Shown here in pieces: positions 42,907-53,393 of a DNA stretch of 64,000 bases. The notes under the pieces are model-generated. The model was not told the DNA's origin, did no database searches, and saw only the letters and a list, made by a program, of their open reading frames with translations. Each line of letters begins with the position of its first letter. Within the stretch, counting starts at the first letter, position 1. The position numbers and the translations under genes are program-made. The DNA comes from Methylolobus aquaticus (lineage in GTDB: Bacteria > Pseudomonadota > Gammaproteobacteria > Methylococcales > Methylococcaceae), in NCBI GenBank assembly GCA_004168015.1, contig SEYW01000001.1, positions 1-64,000 on the forward strand, in the 5' to 3' direction.

Positions 42907-45759
42907 ATGACCGAACTCCTGCGCTGGCTTCAAACGGGCTCCGCCCTGTCCGAAGATAACGCCAGCTTCATCGAGGACCTCTACTCCAAGTACCTGCGCG
43001 ATCCGGCTTCGGTGGACCCCAGCTGGCAGCGGACGTTCGCGACGATGCCCTCCGCCGGGCTGGCCGAGCGAGCATCGACGCGCCCCCCATCAGGCGAAAC
43101 GCGACCGGCCGAGGCATCGAAGGCCCAGTTGCGCAAACAGACCGCAGTGGACCGGTTGATCGACCAGTACCGAACGCTGGGTCATCAAGCTGCCGATAAT
43201 AACCCGCTAAAACACGCCGGGTTACCGTCGATCCGTGAACTCGAGCCTGCGACCTACGGGCTGGAGCAGACCGATCTCGACCAACTCTTTTACGTCGATC
43301 TCCTGAAGGACGACCAGCAACTGACGCTGCGCGAAATCCTCGCGATACTCCGAGAGACCTATTGTGGTCCGATCGGTGTCGAGTACATGCATGTCATGGA
43401 CACCGAGATCAAGAACTGGCTGCAGACCCGGCTTGAAGGCACCCGCGCCCGGGGAAGCTTCGACGCCGACGAGAAACGGTGGCTACTGAAGCTGCTCGTG
43501 GCCGGCGAAGGGATCGAAAAATATCTGCATCGCAAGTACGTAGGACAGAAGCGCTTCTCGCTGGAAGGCGGGGAAGTTCTGATTCCGCTGCTCGACGACA
43601 TCATTCAGCGCTCAGGAACGAACGGAACGCGGGAAATCGTCATCGGGATGGCTCACCGCGGTCGCCTCAATGTGCTGGTCAACATCCTCGGCAAGAAGCC
43701 CTGCGAATTGTTCAAGGAATTCGAAGGCATCGCGCCGCAAGACCAGTTCGTCGGCAACAACGGCGACGTCAAGTATCACATGGGCTTCTCGTCCGATGTC
43801 GTAAGTCCCGGCGGCCCCGTCCATCTGGCCCTGGCTTTCAACCCGTCGCACCTCGAAATCATCGGCCCGGTTGTCGAGGGCTCGGTGCGGGCGCGTCAGG
43901 ATCGTCTAGGGGACGACGGCGAACAGCAGGTGATGGCGATCCTGATTCACGGCGACGCCGCTTTCGCTGGTCAGGGCGTGGTCATGGAAACGCTGAACAT
44001 GGCCGAGACGCGCGCCTACACGACGGGGGGCACGATCCATATCGTCATCAACAACCAGATCGGTTTCACGACGAGCAATCCCTTCGACGCACGTTCGACC
44101 CTTTACTGCACCGACGTCGCCAACATGGTTCAGGCGCCGGTGCTGCATGTGAACGGCGATGACCCGGAGGCCGTGCTGTTTGCGGCGCGTCTGGCCGTGG
44201 ACTACCGGATCGCCTTCAACCGCGACATCGTCATCGACCTGATTTGCTACCGGCGACATGGGCACAACGAGGCCGACGAGCCGGCCGTGACCCAGCCGGT
44301 GATGTACCAGTTCATCCGGCAACATCCCCCGGTGCACCGTCTCTACGCCGAGCGCCTGATCGCCGAAGACATCATCACCCCGGACGACTTCCAACGGATC
44401 GACGACGAGTATCAGGCGTCGCTACAGGAGGGTGACGAAGCGCTGATCCGGCCGACGATCGCCGACGCCGCAAGCTACACGAAGACCCGCTGGGACTACT
44501 ACCTCGATCAGACCTGGACGACGCCCTGCGAGACGGGCGCCCCGCTGGAAACCCTGCAGCAGGTCGCCGAGCGCATGCTCGCAATCCCACCGGATATGGA
44601 AGTCCACCCCAGGACGGCAGCGATTCTGCAGGCGCGTGAACAGATGGCGCTCGCGCTCAGCCCCGTCGACTGGGGTTTTGCCGAAAACCTGGCGTATGGA
44701 AGCCTGTTGTGGGATGGCCGCAGCGTCCGCCTGACCGGGCAGGACGTTGGTCGCGGTACCTTCTTCCACCGCCATGCGACCATCTACGACCAGAACACCG
44801 GCGAGGTCTATGTTCCCCTCCAGAACCTGAAAGCGGGACAGGGCCACTTCCGTTTGTTCGATTCCCTGCTGTCCGAGGAAGGCGTGCTCGGCTTCGAGTA
44901 CGGCTATAGCACGTCGGAACCCGAAACCTTGGTGATCTGGGAGGCGCAGTTCGGGGATTTCGCCAACGGTGCGCAGGTCGTTATCGACCAGTTCATCTCC
45001 TCGGGCGAGACCAAATGGGGACGGTTGTCGGGTCTGGTGATGCTTCTGCCGCACGGGTACGAAGGTCAGGGGCCGGAGCATTCATCGGCGCGCATCGAGC
45101 GTTACCTGCAACTCTGTGCGGAGCAGAACATCCAGGTTTGCGTGCCCACGACGCCGGCGCAGATCTTTCATCTGCTGCGCCGACAATCGCTGCGGCGTTT
45201 CCGCCGCCCGCTGATCGTCATGACGCCGAAAAGCCTGCTGCGCCACAAGATGGCTGTCTCCAACATCAGTGAACTTGCCGACGGCCAGTTTCGGAACATC
45301 ATCGGCGAATGCGAGCCGTTGGACCGAAACGCCGTCACGCGCGTGCTCCTGTGCACCGGCAAGATCTTTTACGATCTGTTCGAGAATCGCCGAAAGGAAA
45401 ACCTCGACCATATCGCCATCATCCGTGTCGAGCAGCTTTACCCGTTCCCGATGGACGAATTCCTGGCGGAGCTGGCCAGCTTCCCGAACGTCCGGGAACT
45501 CATCTGGTGTCAGGAAGAGCCTGAGAACCAGGGCGCATGGCACCAGATCAAGCATCGGTTCCTCGGCGTCATGGAAGGCGATATCGCGCTAAGCTATGCG
45601 GGGCGGCCGATGTCCGCAGCCCCCGCCGAAGGCCACTTCAAGCGCCACATCGAACAGCACCGCAAGGTCATCGAGGACGCGCTGTTCGGATCGATCGGAT
45701 CCGGAGAATCCCTGGGAATCGTTCATGCGTATCGAAGTCAACGTACCCAATCTGCCTGA
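42907..45759 (+). CDS. sucA: 2-oxoglutarate dehydrogenase E1 component SucA
   Basis: 950-aa thiamine diphosphate enzyme of the TCA cycle. Recognisable parts are the N-terminal [20 protein letters not shown], the active-site [18 protein letters not shown], the [15 protein letters not shown] block, the ThDP fold with GDAAF and NNQIGFTT, and the C-terminal MTPKSLLRH and [11 protein letters not shown]. The length matches the family (about 930-950). The Shine-Dalgarno is weak. It overlaps sucB by 35 bp. The genes for succinate dehydrogenase and E3 are not adjacent. Confidence 0.97.
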   Translation: MTELLRWLQTGSALSEDNASFIEDLYSKYLRDPASVDPSWQRTFATMPSAGLAERASTRPPSGETRPAEASKAQLRKQTAVDRLIDQYRTLGHQAADNNPLKHAGLPSIRELEPATYGLEQTDLDQLFYVDLLKDDQQLTLREILAILRETYCGPIGVEYMHVMDTEIKNWLQTRLEGTRARGSFDADEKRWLLKLLVAGEGIEKYLHRKYVGQKRFSLEGGEVLIPLLDDIIQRSGTNGTREIVIGMAHRGRLNVLVNILGKKPCELFKEFEGIAPQDQFVGNNGDVKYHMGFSSDVVSPGGPVHLALAFNPSHLEIIGPVVEGSVRARQDRLGDDGEQQVMAILIHGDAAFAGQGVVMETLNMAETRAYTTGGTIHIVINNQIGFTTSNPFDARSTLYCTDVANMVQAPVLHVNGDDPEAVLFAARLAVDYRIAFNRDIVIDLICYRRHGHNEADEPAVTQPVMYQFIRQHPPVHRLYAERLIAEDIITPDDFQRIDDEYQASLQEGDEALIRPTIADAASYTKTRWDYYLDQTWTTPCETGAPLETLQQVAERMLAIPPDMEVHPRTAAILQAREQMALALSPVDWGFAENLAYGSLLWDGRSVRLTGQDVGRGTFFHRHATIYDQNTGEVYVPLQNLKAGQGHFRLFDSLLSEEGVLGFEYGYSTSEPETLVIWEAQFGDFANGAQVVIDQFISSGETKWGRLSGLVMLLPHGYEGQGPEHSSARIERYLQLCAEQNIQVCVPTTPAQIFHLLRRQSLRRFRRPLIVMTPKSLLRHKMAVSNISELADGQFRNIIGECEPLDRNAVTRVLLCTGKIFYDLFENRRKENLDHIAIIRVEQLYPFPMDEFLAELASFPNVRELIWCQEEPENQGAWHQIKHRFLGVMEGDIALSYAGRPMSAAPAEGHFKRHIEQHRKVIEDALFGSIGSGESLGIVHAYRSQRTQSA

Positions 45760-46999
45760 ATCCGTCAGTGACGCCACGCTGCTCGACTGGCACAAGAAGC
45801 CAGGCGAAAGAGTGAGTCGAGACGACAATCTGATCGACCTGGAAACCGACAAGGTCGTGCTCGAGGTACCGGTCCCCGAGAACGGAATCTTGCAGGAGGC
45901 CGTCGGCAACCGCGGTGACGTGGTCACCAGTGGCCAGTTGCTCGCGGTCATCGAGACCGACATGGGCGCGGCCGTGTCGCCCTCCGCGTCCGCGGCTGTT
46001 GCCCTGCCCGAGATCATCGCCGAGCCCCCGCCGGCGCCCGCCCCCGCTCCGGCCGCAGTCGTGACCGCAGCGCCGTCACGCCTCGAGACCGTTCAGCAGC
46101 CCTTGAGTCCGGCCGTACGCCGACTGGTCGTCGAGTACGGTCTCGATCCCGCGCAGATACTCGGCAGTGGCCGCGAGGGCCGGTTGACCAAGCAGGACGT
46201 GCTGGATTACCTGGCACGCACCAACGGGGAACAGCCAGCCACCGCACCAGAAGCGCCATCCCCGAGCCCGCACGTCGGGAGCGCGGGCCCAGCAGCCTCA
46301 AGCGGCGATCGCCGTGTACCCATGAGCCGACTGCGGGCCCGCATCGCGGAACGACTGCTGGAAGCCCAGCGCACCACCGCCACGCTGACGACCTTCAACG
46401 AGGTCAATCTCCAGCGCATCTACGACGTTCGGAACCGCCTGAAGACCCGCTTCGAAGAACGCCAGGGCGTCAAGCTCGGCTTCATGTCGTTTTTCGTCAA
46501 GGCGACGGTTGAGGCGCTGCAGCGCTTCCCGATCATCAATGCGGCCCTGGAAGGCGAGGAGATCGTCTATCACGACCGCTATGACATCGGCATTGCCGTT
46601 TCGACCGACCGCGGGCTCGTGGTGCCGGTGCTTCGGAACGCGGACCAGCTCAGCTTTGCCGCCATCGAAAAGTCCATCAACGAGTTTGCCAAACGGGCCC
46701 GTGAAGGAAAACTCACGATCGAGGAGCTTACTGACGGAACCTTCACGATCACCAACGGCGGAATCTTCGGGTCCATGCTCTCGACGCCGATTCTGAACCC
46801 GCCGCAGAGTGCGATTCTCGGCATGCACGCCGTCAAGGAGCGCCCGGTCGTCGAGGACGGGCAAATCGTCATTCGCCCCATGGTCTATCTGGCGCTGTCC
46901 TACGACCACCGCATCATCGATGGCCGCGACGCCGTGCTGTGCCTCTACACGATTAAGGAACTGCTGGAGGATCCCGACCGTCTGCTGTTGGGCGTTTAG
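45725..46999 (+). CDS. sucB: Dihydrolipoyl succinyltransferase E2 component SucB
   Basis: 424-aa core enzyme of the 2-oxoglutarate dehydrogenase complex. One lipoyl domain with the lipoylated Lys in [11 protein letters not shown], an Ala/Pro-rich linker, the E3-binding domain ([22 protein letters not shown]) and the catalytic domain ending in [16 protein letters not shown] with the His and Asp of the active site. ATG 45725 lies inside the end of sucA, a 35-bp overlap; an earlier frame start has no lipoyl-domain residues. E3 (lpd) is missing from the operon, so a distant lpd must serve it. Confidence 0.96.
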   Translation: MRIEVNVPNLPESVSDATLLDWHKKPGERVSRDDNLIDLETDKVVLEVPVPENGILQEAVGNRGDVVTSGQLLAVIETDMGAAVSPSASAAVALPEIIAEPPPAPAPAPAAVVTAAPSRLETVQQPLSPAVRRLVVEYGLDPAQILGSGREGRLTKQDVLDYLARTNGEQPATAPEAPSPSPHVGSAGPAASSGDRRVPMSRLRARIAERLLEAQRTTATLTTFNEVNLQRIYDVRNRLKTRFEERQGVKLGFMSFFVKATVEALQRFPIINAALEGEEIVYHDRYDIGIAVSTDRGLVVPVLRNADQLSFAAIEKSINEFAKRAREGKLTIEELTDGTFTITNGGIFGSMLSTPILNPPQSAILGMHAVKERPVVEDGQIVIRPMVYLALSYDHRIIDGRDAVLCLYTIKELLEDPDRLLLGV

Positions 47000-47089
47000 G
47001 CGCCTTGCCGCCCAGCGCGCAGCCTCGTTCCGCGCCGCAGCCGATTCCCCGGCGGGATACGCTACCGACCATCCTGGAAGCTGCACGCC

Positions 47090-48196
47090 GTGGATCCGCT
47101 CAGTCTCGCTCTGTTCCTGCTGCTCTGGAGTCTCGGATTCCTGCTGGTCTGGCGCGTCGACACCCCGCCGCCGTCAACAGCAGCCAGCCATGCGCTGAAC
47201 CCGACCGTGTCGGTCATCATTCCGGCGCGCAACGAAGCGGCCAATCTCGGGCCTTTGCTGCAGTCGCTGCGAGAACAGACGCTGCCACCAGCCGAGGTCA
47301 TCGTCGTCGATGACCAGTCCACCGACGGGACCGCAAGCGTAGCGCTCTCAGCAGGTGCCCGCGTCATCACGACGCCCCCCCTCCCCGAGGGCTGGTGCGG
47401 CAAGCCTTGGGCGTGCTGGCAAGGTGCGCACCGCGCCACCGGCGCGATACTGGCTTTTCTGGATGCCGACACGCGCCTCGAACCCGACGGCCTGCGCCGC
47501 CTGATCGGCACGCAGGCTGAGGGCGGCGGGCTGGTCTCGGTACAGCCTTACCACCGGATGAGCCAACCCCATGAACAGCTAGCCGCCTTCTTCAACATCG
47601 TCAGCTACGCCAGCCTGGCTCCCGCCGGCCCCTTTGGGCGTCATCGCATGAACGCTACGGCATTCGGACCCTGCAACATCTGCGCACGTGAGGACTATTT
47701 CACCGCGGGAGGCCATCGGGCCGCTGCCGGTGCGGTGATCGAGAGCCTGCCGCTGGGGCGAGCCTTCGTGGAAGCCGGGCTTCCGCTTCGGAGTCTCGGC
47801 GGCAAGGGCACCGTGTGGTTTCGAATGTACCAAGGGGGACTGCATGCGCTGGAGGAAGGCTTCGGCAAGAGCTTCGCCGTCGGTGTGACGCAGGGCCCAC
47901 CCTGGATTACCTTGTTGATCAGCGGCTGGCTGATCGCCGCCTTCGAACCTATCCGGCATCTGATTCAGGCAGGCATTGTCGGAAATGCGGACACACTGGC
48001 CGTCTGGTCTGCGTGCTATTTGCTGTTCGCCACTCAGTTGCACTGGATGCTGGCCCGGCTCGGCAATTTTTATCGGACGACTGCCTTGGCCTATCCGGTA
48101 CCGCTGGTGTTCTTCGTCTACGTCTTTATTCGCGCGCAGTTGATCGCGCGGCTGACCGGAAAGGTCACCTGGAAAGGTCGGACCATCGACACATGA
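47090..48196 (+). CDS. Membrane glycosyltransferase family 2, CrtQ-like
   Basis: 368-aa GT2 enzyme: N-terminal membrane helix, GT-A domain (VSVIIPARNEAANLGPLL, VDDQSTDGT, AFLDADTRLEPDG), an acceptor segment and three C-terminal helices. It resembles CrtQ-type transferases that glucosylate carotenoid acids, and the next gene is a CrtO-like acyltransferase, the partner in staphyloxanthin-type pathways. It begins with GTG 47090 after GGAAG. No carotenoid synthesis genes are seen in the window, so the acceptor may be another membrane lipid or a terpenoid. Confidence 0.85.
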   Translation: MDPLSLALFLLLWSLGFLLVWRVDTPPPSTAASHALNPTVSVIIPARNEAANLGPLLQSLREQTLPPAEVIVVDDQSTDGTASVALSAGARVITTPPLPEGWCGKPWACWQGAHRATGAILAFLDADTRLEPDGLRRLIGTQAEGGGLVSVQPYHRMSQPHEQLAAFFNIVSYASLAPAGPFGRHRMNATAFGPCNICAREDYFTAGGHRAAAGAVIESLPLGRAFVEAGLPLRSLGGKGTVWFRMYQGGLHALEEGFGKSFAVGVTQGPPWITLLISGWLIAAFEPIRHLIQAGIVGNADTLAVWSACYLLFATQLHWMLARLGNFYRTTALAYPVPLVFFVYVFIRAQLIARLTGKVTWKGRTIDT

Positions 48197-48236
48197 AGCC
48201 GTCGAAAGCCGTGGCGGATCGGTCGGGCAACGGGCC

Positions 48237-48737
48237 ATGAGGCTGATCTACTTGCCGACCGGGGCAACTGTTCTACTGGACATTGCCGCCTGGCTCGTCA
48301 TTCATCTGGTTGTTTCGGCAGGTTTCTCGGCGCTGCCGCTGCGTCATTTCGACGCCAGCGGGCGCTGGTTCCGCGCGCGTTCCTGGGAACGGGACGGTGA
48401 GTTTTACGCCGCAGCGTTCCGGATCCGTTCCTGGAAACGCCTTCTGCCCGATGGCGCTCCCCTGCTGGGACGACTCGGTTTCCCAAAGCGCCATCTCACC
48501 GACACCTCCACGGCTCATTTGGAGACCTTCATCGCCGAGACCTGTCGTGCCGAAGTGGTTCACTGGATCATTCTGGCCTGCGCGCCCTGGTTTTTCTTCT
48601 GGAACAAGCCGGGCGTGGGCATGCTGATGCTCGTCTATGCCGCGGTAGAAAATCTGCCATTGATCGCGACCCAGCGCTACAACCGCTTTCGTCTATTCCG
48701 TGTCGTCGGCAAGCGGAGAGCCGCGAGTGCGCGTTGA
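48237..48737 (+). CDS. CrtO-like glycosyl carotenoid/lipid acyltransferase
   Basis: 166-aa membrane protein similar to Staphylococcus CrtO, which adds a fatty acid to glycosyl-diaponeurosporenoate. Matching segments are a WxxRSWxxDGxFY-like stretch (FRARSWERDGEFYAAAF), IRSWKRLLPDG, FPKRHLTDT, ETCRAEVVHWI and the end NLPLIATQRYNRFRL. Two or three helices. It lies 40 bp after the glycosyltransferase and overlaps the ABC ATPase start, so four genes appear to form one operon for making and moving a glycosylated, acylated product. Confidence 0.85.
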   Translation: MRLIYLPTGATVLLDIAAWLVIHLVVSAGFSALPLRHFDASGRWFRARSWERDGEFYAAAFRIRSWKRLLPDGAPLLGRLGFPKRHLTDTSTAHLETFIAETCRAEVVHWIILACAPWFFFWNKPGVGMLMLVYAAVENLPLIATQRYNRFRLFRVVGKRRAASAR

Positions 48738-49677
48738 GACCCCCACTGCGGTGCGACTCGAAGGCGTCGTTCGTCGCTATGGGGAGTTGGAAGCCGTCCG
48801 TGGTATCGACCTGAGCATCGGGCGCGGGGACTTCTTCGGGCTGCTGGGCCCAAATGGCGCGGGAAAGACGACAACCCTAGCCATGATCTGCGGACTGATC
48901 GATCCCACGCGGGGTCGCATCCTCATTGACGGCGATGCGCGGCGGCCGCTCGCCGGCCCAACGAAGCGGAAACTCGGGCTGGTACCCCAGGAGTTCGCGT
49001 TCTACCCCACACTGACCGCCCGCGAGAATCTGGCCTTCTTCGGGCGCATCTACGGGCTCTCCGGTAACCGATTACGCGAACGGGTCGACGCGGTGCTGAC
49101 CATCGCCCAACTGCAGGAGCGGGATCGAGAGCCCATCACCCACTATTCCAGTGGCATGAAGCGGCGGCTCAACATCGCGATCGGCTTGTTGCACGAACCC
49201 GAGATTCTGATACTCGATGAGCCTACCGTCGGTGTCGATGCGCAAAGCCGCAGCGCCATCCTGGAAACCCTGCGCAAGCTCAATCGGGATGGCACGACCG
49301 TGCTGTACAGCACGCACTACATGGAAGAAGCGGAACGGCTCTGCAATCGCGTCGCGATCATCGACCAGGGGCGGGTGATGGCCACGGATGCGCCGCGCGA
49401 GTTGGTGCGGGCACTGGCCGCCGGTCTCATCGAGCTGCAACTCGGTGTGCCGGCCACTGCCGACTTCCTGACGAGCTTGCGACGACTCGGGACGGTCGAA
49501 CTCCCGGGACCTGATGCCATGACCCTCACGGTCAGCACGCTCCAACCCGAGGTGGCGTTGCCCGAACTGCTCGGTTTGGCCCAGGCGGCCGGCCTGCCGA
49601 TTCGGCGGCTACACCTGCTCGAACCCAATCTGGAGGCCGTCTTCCTTGCCTTGACCGGTCGCCAATTGCGGGACTGA
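48727..49677 (+). CDS. ABC-2 type exporter ATPase
   Basis: 316-aa ATPase with Walker A GPNGAGKTTT, the Q-loop in LVPQEFAFYPTLTARENL, signature YSSGMKRRLNIA, Walker B LILDEPTVGVD and switch His in YSTHYMEEAERL. The C-terminal extension is typical of drug or lipid exporters. GTG 48727 with GGAGA upstream is a better start than the GTG at 48700; the gene overlaps the acyltransferase by 11 bp. It works with the permease immediately downstream. Confidence 0.93.
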   Translation: MRVETPTAVRLEGVVRRYGELEAVRGIDLSIGRGDFFGLLGPNGAGKTTTLAMICGLIDPTRGRILIDGDARRPLAGPTKRKLGLVPQEFAFYPTLTARENLAFFGRIYGLSGNRLRERVDAVLTIAQLQERDREPITHYSSGMKRRLNIAIGLLHEPEILILDEPTVGVDAQSRSAILETLRKLNRDGTTVLYSTHYMEEAERLCNRVAIIDQGRVMATDAPRELVRALAAGLIELQLGVPATADFLTSLRRLGTVELPGPDAMTLTVSTLQPEVALPELLGLAQAAGLPIRRLHLLEPNLEAVFLALTGRQLRD

Positions 49678-49690
49678 GGCTCACACCGAC

Positions 49691-50995
49691 ATGCTGTCAG
49701 CGATTGCCGCCATTGCCGTGAAGGAACTGCGTCTGCTCTGGCGTGATCGCCAGGCGCTCGCCCTGTTGTTTCTGATGCCGGCCTTTTTCATCCTGGTCAT
49801 GAGTGTGGCGCTGGAAGGCGTGTTCGACGCCGGCACCCGCAGCCACCCGCTGCAAATCCTGATCGTCAACCAGGATCGGGGAGAAGCAGCTCACGACACC
49901 CTTGAGCAGGCGCGTGCGCTCGAGGGCGTCACGCTGATCGAAGCAGGGCCCAACGGTGCGTGGACTCGGGACGACGCCGAGGCCGCGATTCGGCAGGGAC
50001 GCTTTCATTTCGCGCTGCTGTTCGGACCCGATTACAGCGACCGCATCGCCGGAATCGAAACAGGGACTGCCGCTGCCCCTTCATCGGAAGGCAACCTGCA
50101 CCGTTCCAACGAAACGGTCGCGCTTGCTCTGATCGTCGACCCGGCCATCAATCGCCAATTGCAGACCATGGTAGCCGGCACGCTGACCGGTGTGATCGAG
50201 CGCGTCCGCCTGGGGACCCAGTTGCCGGCACGTTTCGAGGAGGCTTTCGACTCGGAGGCAGACGACCTCCCTCCCCCGACGGTGGGAGATCCTTCGGCAG
50301 CCCCTCCGGATCCGGCCGATGAGGTAGCGGAGGTACTGGGCGACGATGCGCAACGCGTCGAGCTTGAGTTGCTGCCGCCCAGCGGCTTCGATCGCGCACG
50401 ACGGCCCTCGGCAACCGAGCAGAATGTGCCGGCGTACGCCATCTTCGGCGTATTCTTCATCGTGCTGACGATCGCCAAGAGCTTCCTGCGAGAAAAGCTC
50501 GACGGCACCTTCGTCCGCTTATTGACGGCACCGGTGCGGAAAAGCGTCCTGATCATCGGCAAACTGATGCCTTACCTTCTGGTCAATCTGCTGCAGATCG
50601 CCCTGATGTTTGCCGTCGGTGCGGCTGTCTTCGGCATGCATCTCGGCAATCTGCCTGCCTTTGTCCTGTTGTCCTTCGGCACGGCAGCCGCCGCCAACGG
50701 CCTTGGCCTGCTGGTAGCGGCGCTGGGGCACAGCGAGGCACAGGTCGACACCTTGGCCGTACTGCTCGCGATCACGTTGGCCGCGCTAGGTGGGATCATG
50801 GTTCCAACTTTCGTGATGCCCGAGGGACTGCAGCAACTCTCCCGCCTCACCCCCCACGCCTGGGCCTTGTCCGGCTATCAGGATGTGATCGTACGCGGAC
50901 TCGGTGTCAGCGACATCCTGCCCGAGACCGCGGTGCTGTTGGGCTTTGCATCGATATTCTGGCTCGTCGGGCTTTGGCGGCTGCGGCTCAACTAG
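49691..50995 (+). CDS. ABC-2 type exporter permease
   Basis: 434-aa permease with the YhgE/ABC-2 design: one N-terminal helix (VKELRLLWRDRQALALLFLMP), a periplasmic domain of about 200 residues, and five C-terminal helices including LIGKLMPYLLVNLLQIAL and LAALGGIMVPTFVMPEGLQQLS. Separated from the ATPase gene by 13 bp. The substrate is probably the product of the CrtQ/CrtO-like enzymes in the same operon. Confidence 0.93.
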   Translation: MLSAIAAIAVKELRLLWRDRQALALLFLMPAFFILVMSVALEGVFDAGTRSHPLQILIVNQDRGEAAHDTLEQARALEGVTLIEAGPNGAWTRDDAEAAIRQGRFHFALLFGPDYSDRIAGIETGTAAAPSSEGNLHRSNETVALALIVDPAINRQLQTMVAGTLTGVIERVRLGTQLPARFEEAFDSEADDLPPPTVGDPSAAPPDPADEVAEVLGDDAQRVELELLPPSGFDRARRPSATEQNVPAYAIFGVFFIVLTIAKSFLREKLDGTFVRLLTAPVRKSVLIIGKLMPYLLVNLLQIALMFAVGAAVFGMHLGNLPAFVLLSFGTAAAANGLGLLVAALGHSEAQVDTLAVLLAITLAALGGIMVPTFVMPEGLQQLSRLTPHAWALSGYQDVIVRGLGVSDILPETAVLLGFASIFWLVGLWRLRLN

Positions 50996-51966
50996 CGACT
51001 GGTCCGGCAATCCGGGAAGCCGAGCACGGATCGAGCCCTCTGACGGACAGGGTGCCAGTCACGCCGTACCTAGCCGTTTAGGGATTTCGGAGTCCGACCC
51101 TCGGCCAAGCATGTCGGGCACGAAGCACCGTTGCGCCCCGAGTATTCAACGCGGGTTACGACCCGCCGGCGGTCACGCCACTCCCATCGCCGTGTCGGAA
51201 CAGCGCGTCACGAACGCGCTCGCCGCCCTGCGGACCCTCACCCCGACCGCCCGCGTTCTGCAATGAACCGTGAGACGCGTCCGCGCAACGCGGCGGGCTC
51301 ATCACCGGGACAAGCCTTCGGGCGAGAGCCAAGACACCCGCCAGCCTATCCTCGCGATTGAATACCCGACCGAGTCGTATCGGGAACTCTTACGCTGGTC
51401 CCTTCGACCCGCCCCTATGTACGCAGATATACGTATTGGTCGTCACGCAGCGATGCGGGACACTTGAAATTCCTACCGCTTGCGGCATAACCGGATTGAA
51501 GGTGCGGGCCAATTTTCGACCTCCGTGGCACTGGCCAAGCCGTGCGGCAGCCAGAGCAGTCACTCGATGCCGGCACTACCGAGTCGCCCGCATGAGCGGC
51601 GTGGGTTAACGGAAGCTATTCCGAATGGTGTAAGGCCCGCTTGACAGCGCCCGCCGACAAAAACATCGGATGACTGTTTTTAAAGCGGTTTTTCACCATG
51701 GCACGACCTATGCTTTACATAGACGCATTGAAACAGCACGGATTTGGGACCACCTATACAGCGAGTTGATACTCGCCGGAGCGACATCGGAGTCAACTCG
51801 GTGGGCCTGGCCGAACTCGAAACGCAGATTGACCCGGTGGCTCGCCCTGGGTTTTGAGCTTCGCCGGGGCGCATCAGGTGCACTTGAACGAGTGGCCGGC
51901 GCCGCGCGGGACTCCCGGACACGGTCCGCAATTCGTCACACGATCGATATCGCTGTAAGTGAATCG
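50996..51966. other. Gene-free stretch before the tandem repeat
   Basis: About 970 bp with no recognisable gene on either strand. A TTGACA at 51641-51646 has no good -10 at 16-18 bp. The only other note is a string of short frames around 51670-51960 that resemble no protein. The stretch could be the leader of a transcript running into the repeat array. Confidence 0.5.
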
Positions 51967-52895
51967 TTTATGCCGGGGTTACCGCACGCGAGTGCGGGAA
52001 AGGTGACCTTCCCCCCAGGGTCACCGATATCCCGGCTTCCTCTTACCAGAGCCGGTCATCACGCGAACTCACCGCGCGACCGGCACGCGACGAAATGGCG
52101 CGGGTCCCAACGGGCCTGCCTCCGCTTCGGCGCGCGGGTAGCCGGCGGCCCGGGGGACCGTTTGCGCGCCCATTGTTTTGTGCCGGGGTTGCCGCACGCA
52201 AGTGCGGGTAAGGTGGCCTTCCCCCCAAGGTCACCGATACCCCGGCACCCTGAACCACAGCCGGTCAGGCGCGGATTTTCCGCCCGACCGGCACGCGACG
52301 AAATGGCGCGGATCCCAACGGTCCGCCTCCGCTTCGCCGCGCGGGTAGCCGGCGGTCTGGAGGCCGCCCGCCCACTGTTTTGTGCCGGGGTTGCCGCACG
52401 CAAGTGCGGGAAAGGTGGCCTTCCCCCCAAGGTCGCCGATACCCCGGCACCCTGAACCACAGCCGGTCAGGCGCGGATTTTCCGCCCGACCGGCACGCGA
52501 CGAAACGGCGTGGGTCCCAACGGGTCCGCTTCCGCTTCGCGGCGCGGGTAGCCGGCGGCCTCGAGGCCGCCCACCCACTGTTTTGTGCCGGGGTTGCCGC
52601 ACGCAAGTGCGGGAAAGGTGACCTTCCCCCCAGGGTCACCGATACCCCGGCACCCTGAACCACAGCCGGTCAGGCCGCGGACTTTTCGCCCGACCGGCAC
52701 GCGACGAAACGGTGCGGGCCCCAACGGTCCGCCTCCGCTTCACCGCGCGGGTAGCCGGCGGCCGGGGGGCTGCCCGCCCACTGTTTCGTGCCGGGGTTGC
52801 CGCACGCAAGTGCGGGAAAGGCGACCTTCCCCCCAGGGTCACCGATACCCCGGCACCCTGCTTCAGCGATCCGGTCCCCGCGCGCGACCGGGTCA
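51967..52895 (+). repeat. Tandem array of five ~203-bp structured repeats (candidate non-coding RNA)
   Basis: Units begin with GCCGGGGT at 51972, 52182, 52384, 52587 and 52790 (spacings 210, 202, 203, 203). Each contains an outer stem (GTGCCGGGGT/ACCCCGGCAC, 10 bp in copies 2-4), enclosing a CCGCAC/GTGCGG hairpin with a GNRA tetraloop (GCAA; GCGA in copy 1) and a GGTGACC/GGTCACC hairpin. A third hairpin, CCGGTC/GACCGG, follows in all five copies, and a GGCGG/CCGCC hairpin in copies 2-4. Copy 1 is the most divergent, copy 5 is cut after its third hairpin. Period not divisible by three, so coding is unlikely. The interval lies between convergent genes. Confidence 0.85.
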
Positions 52896-53000
52896 TCGCG
52901 TCCTTACCGGCCGCTCTACGTACCCGCGAAACCGCGCGGACCTTAAAGCTGCCCGACGCAGCCCATGCAAGCCCATGAGCCAGGAACACGGCTCGCAGAT

Positions 53001-53393
53001 TTACCCTTCCGGAAAATGGCCGTCGATGTAGAACCAGCGACCGCCCTCGCGTGCGAAGCGGCTGATCTCATGGATGCGAAAGGCGCGCCCGTTAAGCTTG
53101 TAGCGCGCTTCGAATTCGACGATCGCATGGTCGGCATCGATATGCTCCGATCGCTTGACCCGCAGGCCCAGCCATTTCGTGGGCGGCTCAGTGGCTGCCG
53201 CGCCCTCGGGACGCGTGCTTGGATGCCAGGTGTCGGTCAAATACGCGTGCAGTCCCAGTACATACGCCGAATAGCGGGAGCGCATCAGTGCTTCAGCAGT
53301 CGTCGGCCGATCACCCAGGTGATAGCGGCCGCAGCAGGCCGCGTAGCTGTCACCGCTGCCGCAGGGACAGGATTGGCCGGAGGTCCCGTTCAT
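53001..53393 (-). CDS. YchJ-like SEC-C motif protein (UPF0225 family)
   Basis: 130-aa protein with an N-terminal SEC-C metal-binding motif (SCPCGSGDSYAACCGRYH) and the YchJ core: ALMRSRYSAYVLGLHAYLTDTWHPSTRP, KWLGLRV, FEARYKLNG and GRWFYIDG. The second, C-terminal SEC-C motif of E. coli YchJ is absent. ATG 53393 overlaps the stop of the HD-domain gene by four bases. Function of the family is unknown, with zinc binding likely. Confidence 0.9.
   Translation of the reverse strand: MNGTSGQSCPCGSGDSYAACCGRYHLGDRPTTAEALMRSRYSAYVLGLHAYLTDTWHPSTRPEGAAATEPPTKWLGLRVKRSEHIDADHAIVEFEARYKLNGRAFRIHEISRFAREGGRWFYIDGHFPEG

Noticed and set aside
51670-51960. Possible gene leading into the repeat array
   Set aside because: The frame has a weak start, runs on into the repeat and resembles nothing known.
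51967-52895. Several open frames of 70-150 codons on both strands across the tandem repeat
   Set aside because: The repeat period (202-210) is not a multiple of three in most spacings, so the frame changes from copy to copy; no start has a Shine-Dalgarno, and the sequences are arginine/proline-rich as expected from GC-rich non-coding DNA.
51967-52895. CRISPR array
   Set aside because: Repeat units are about 203 bp and contiguous without unique spacers; no cas genes in the window.
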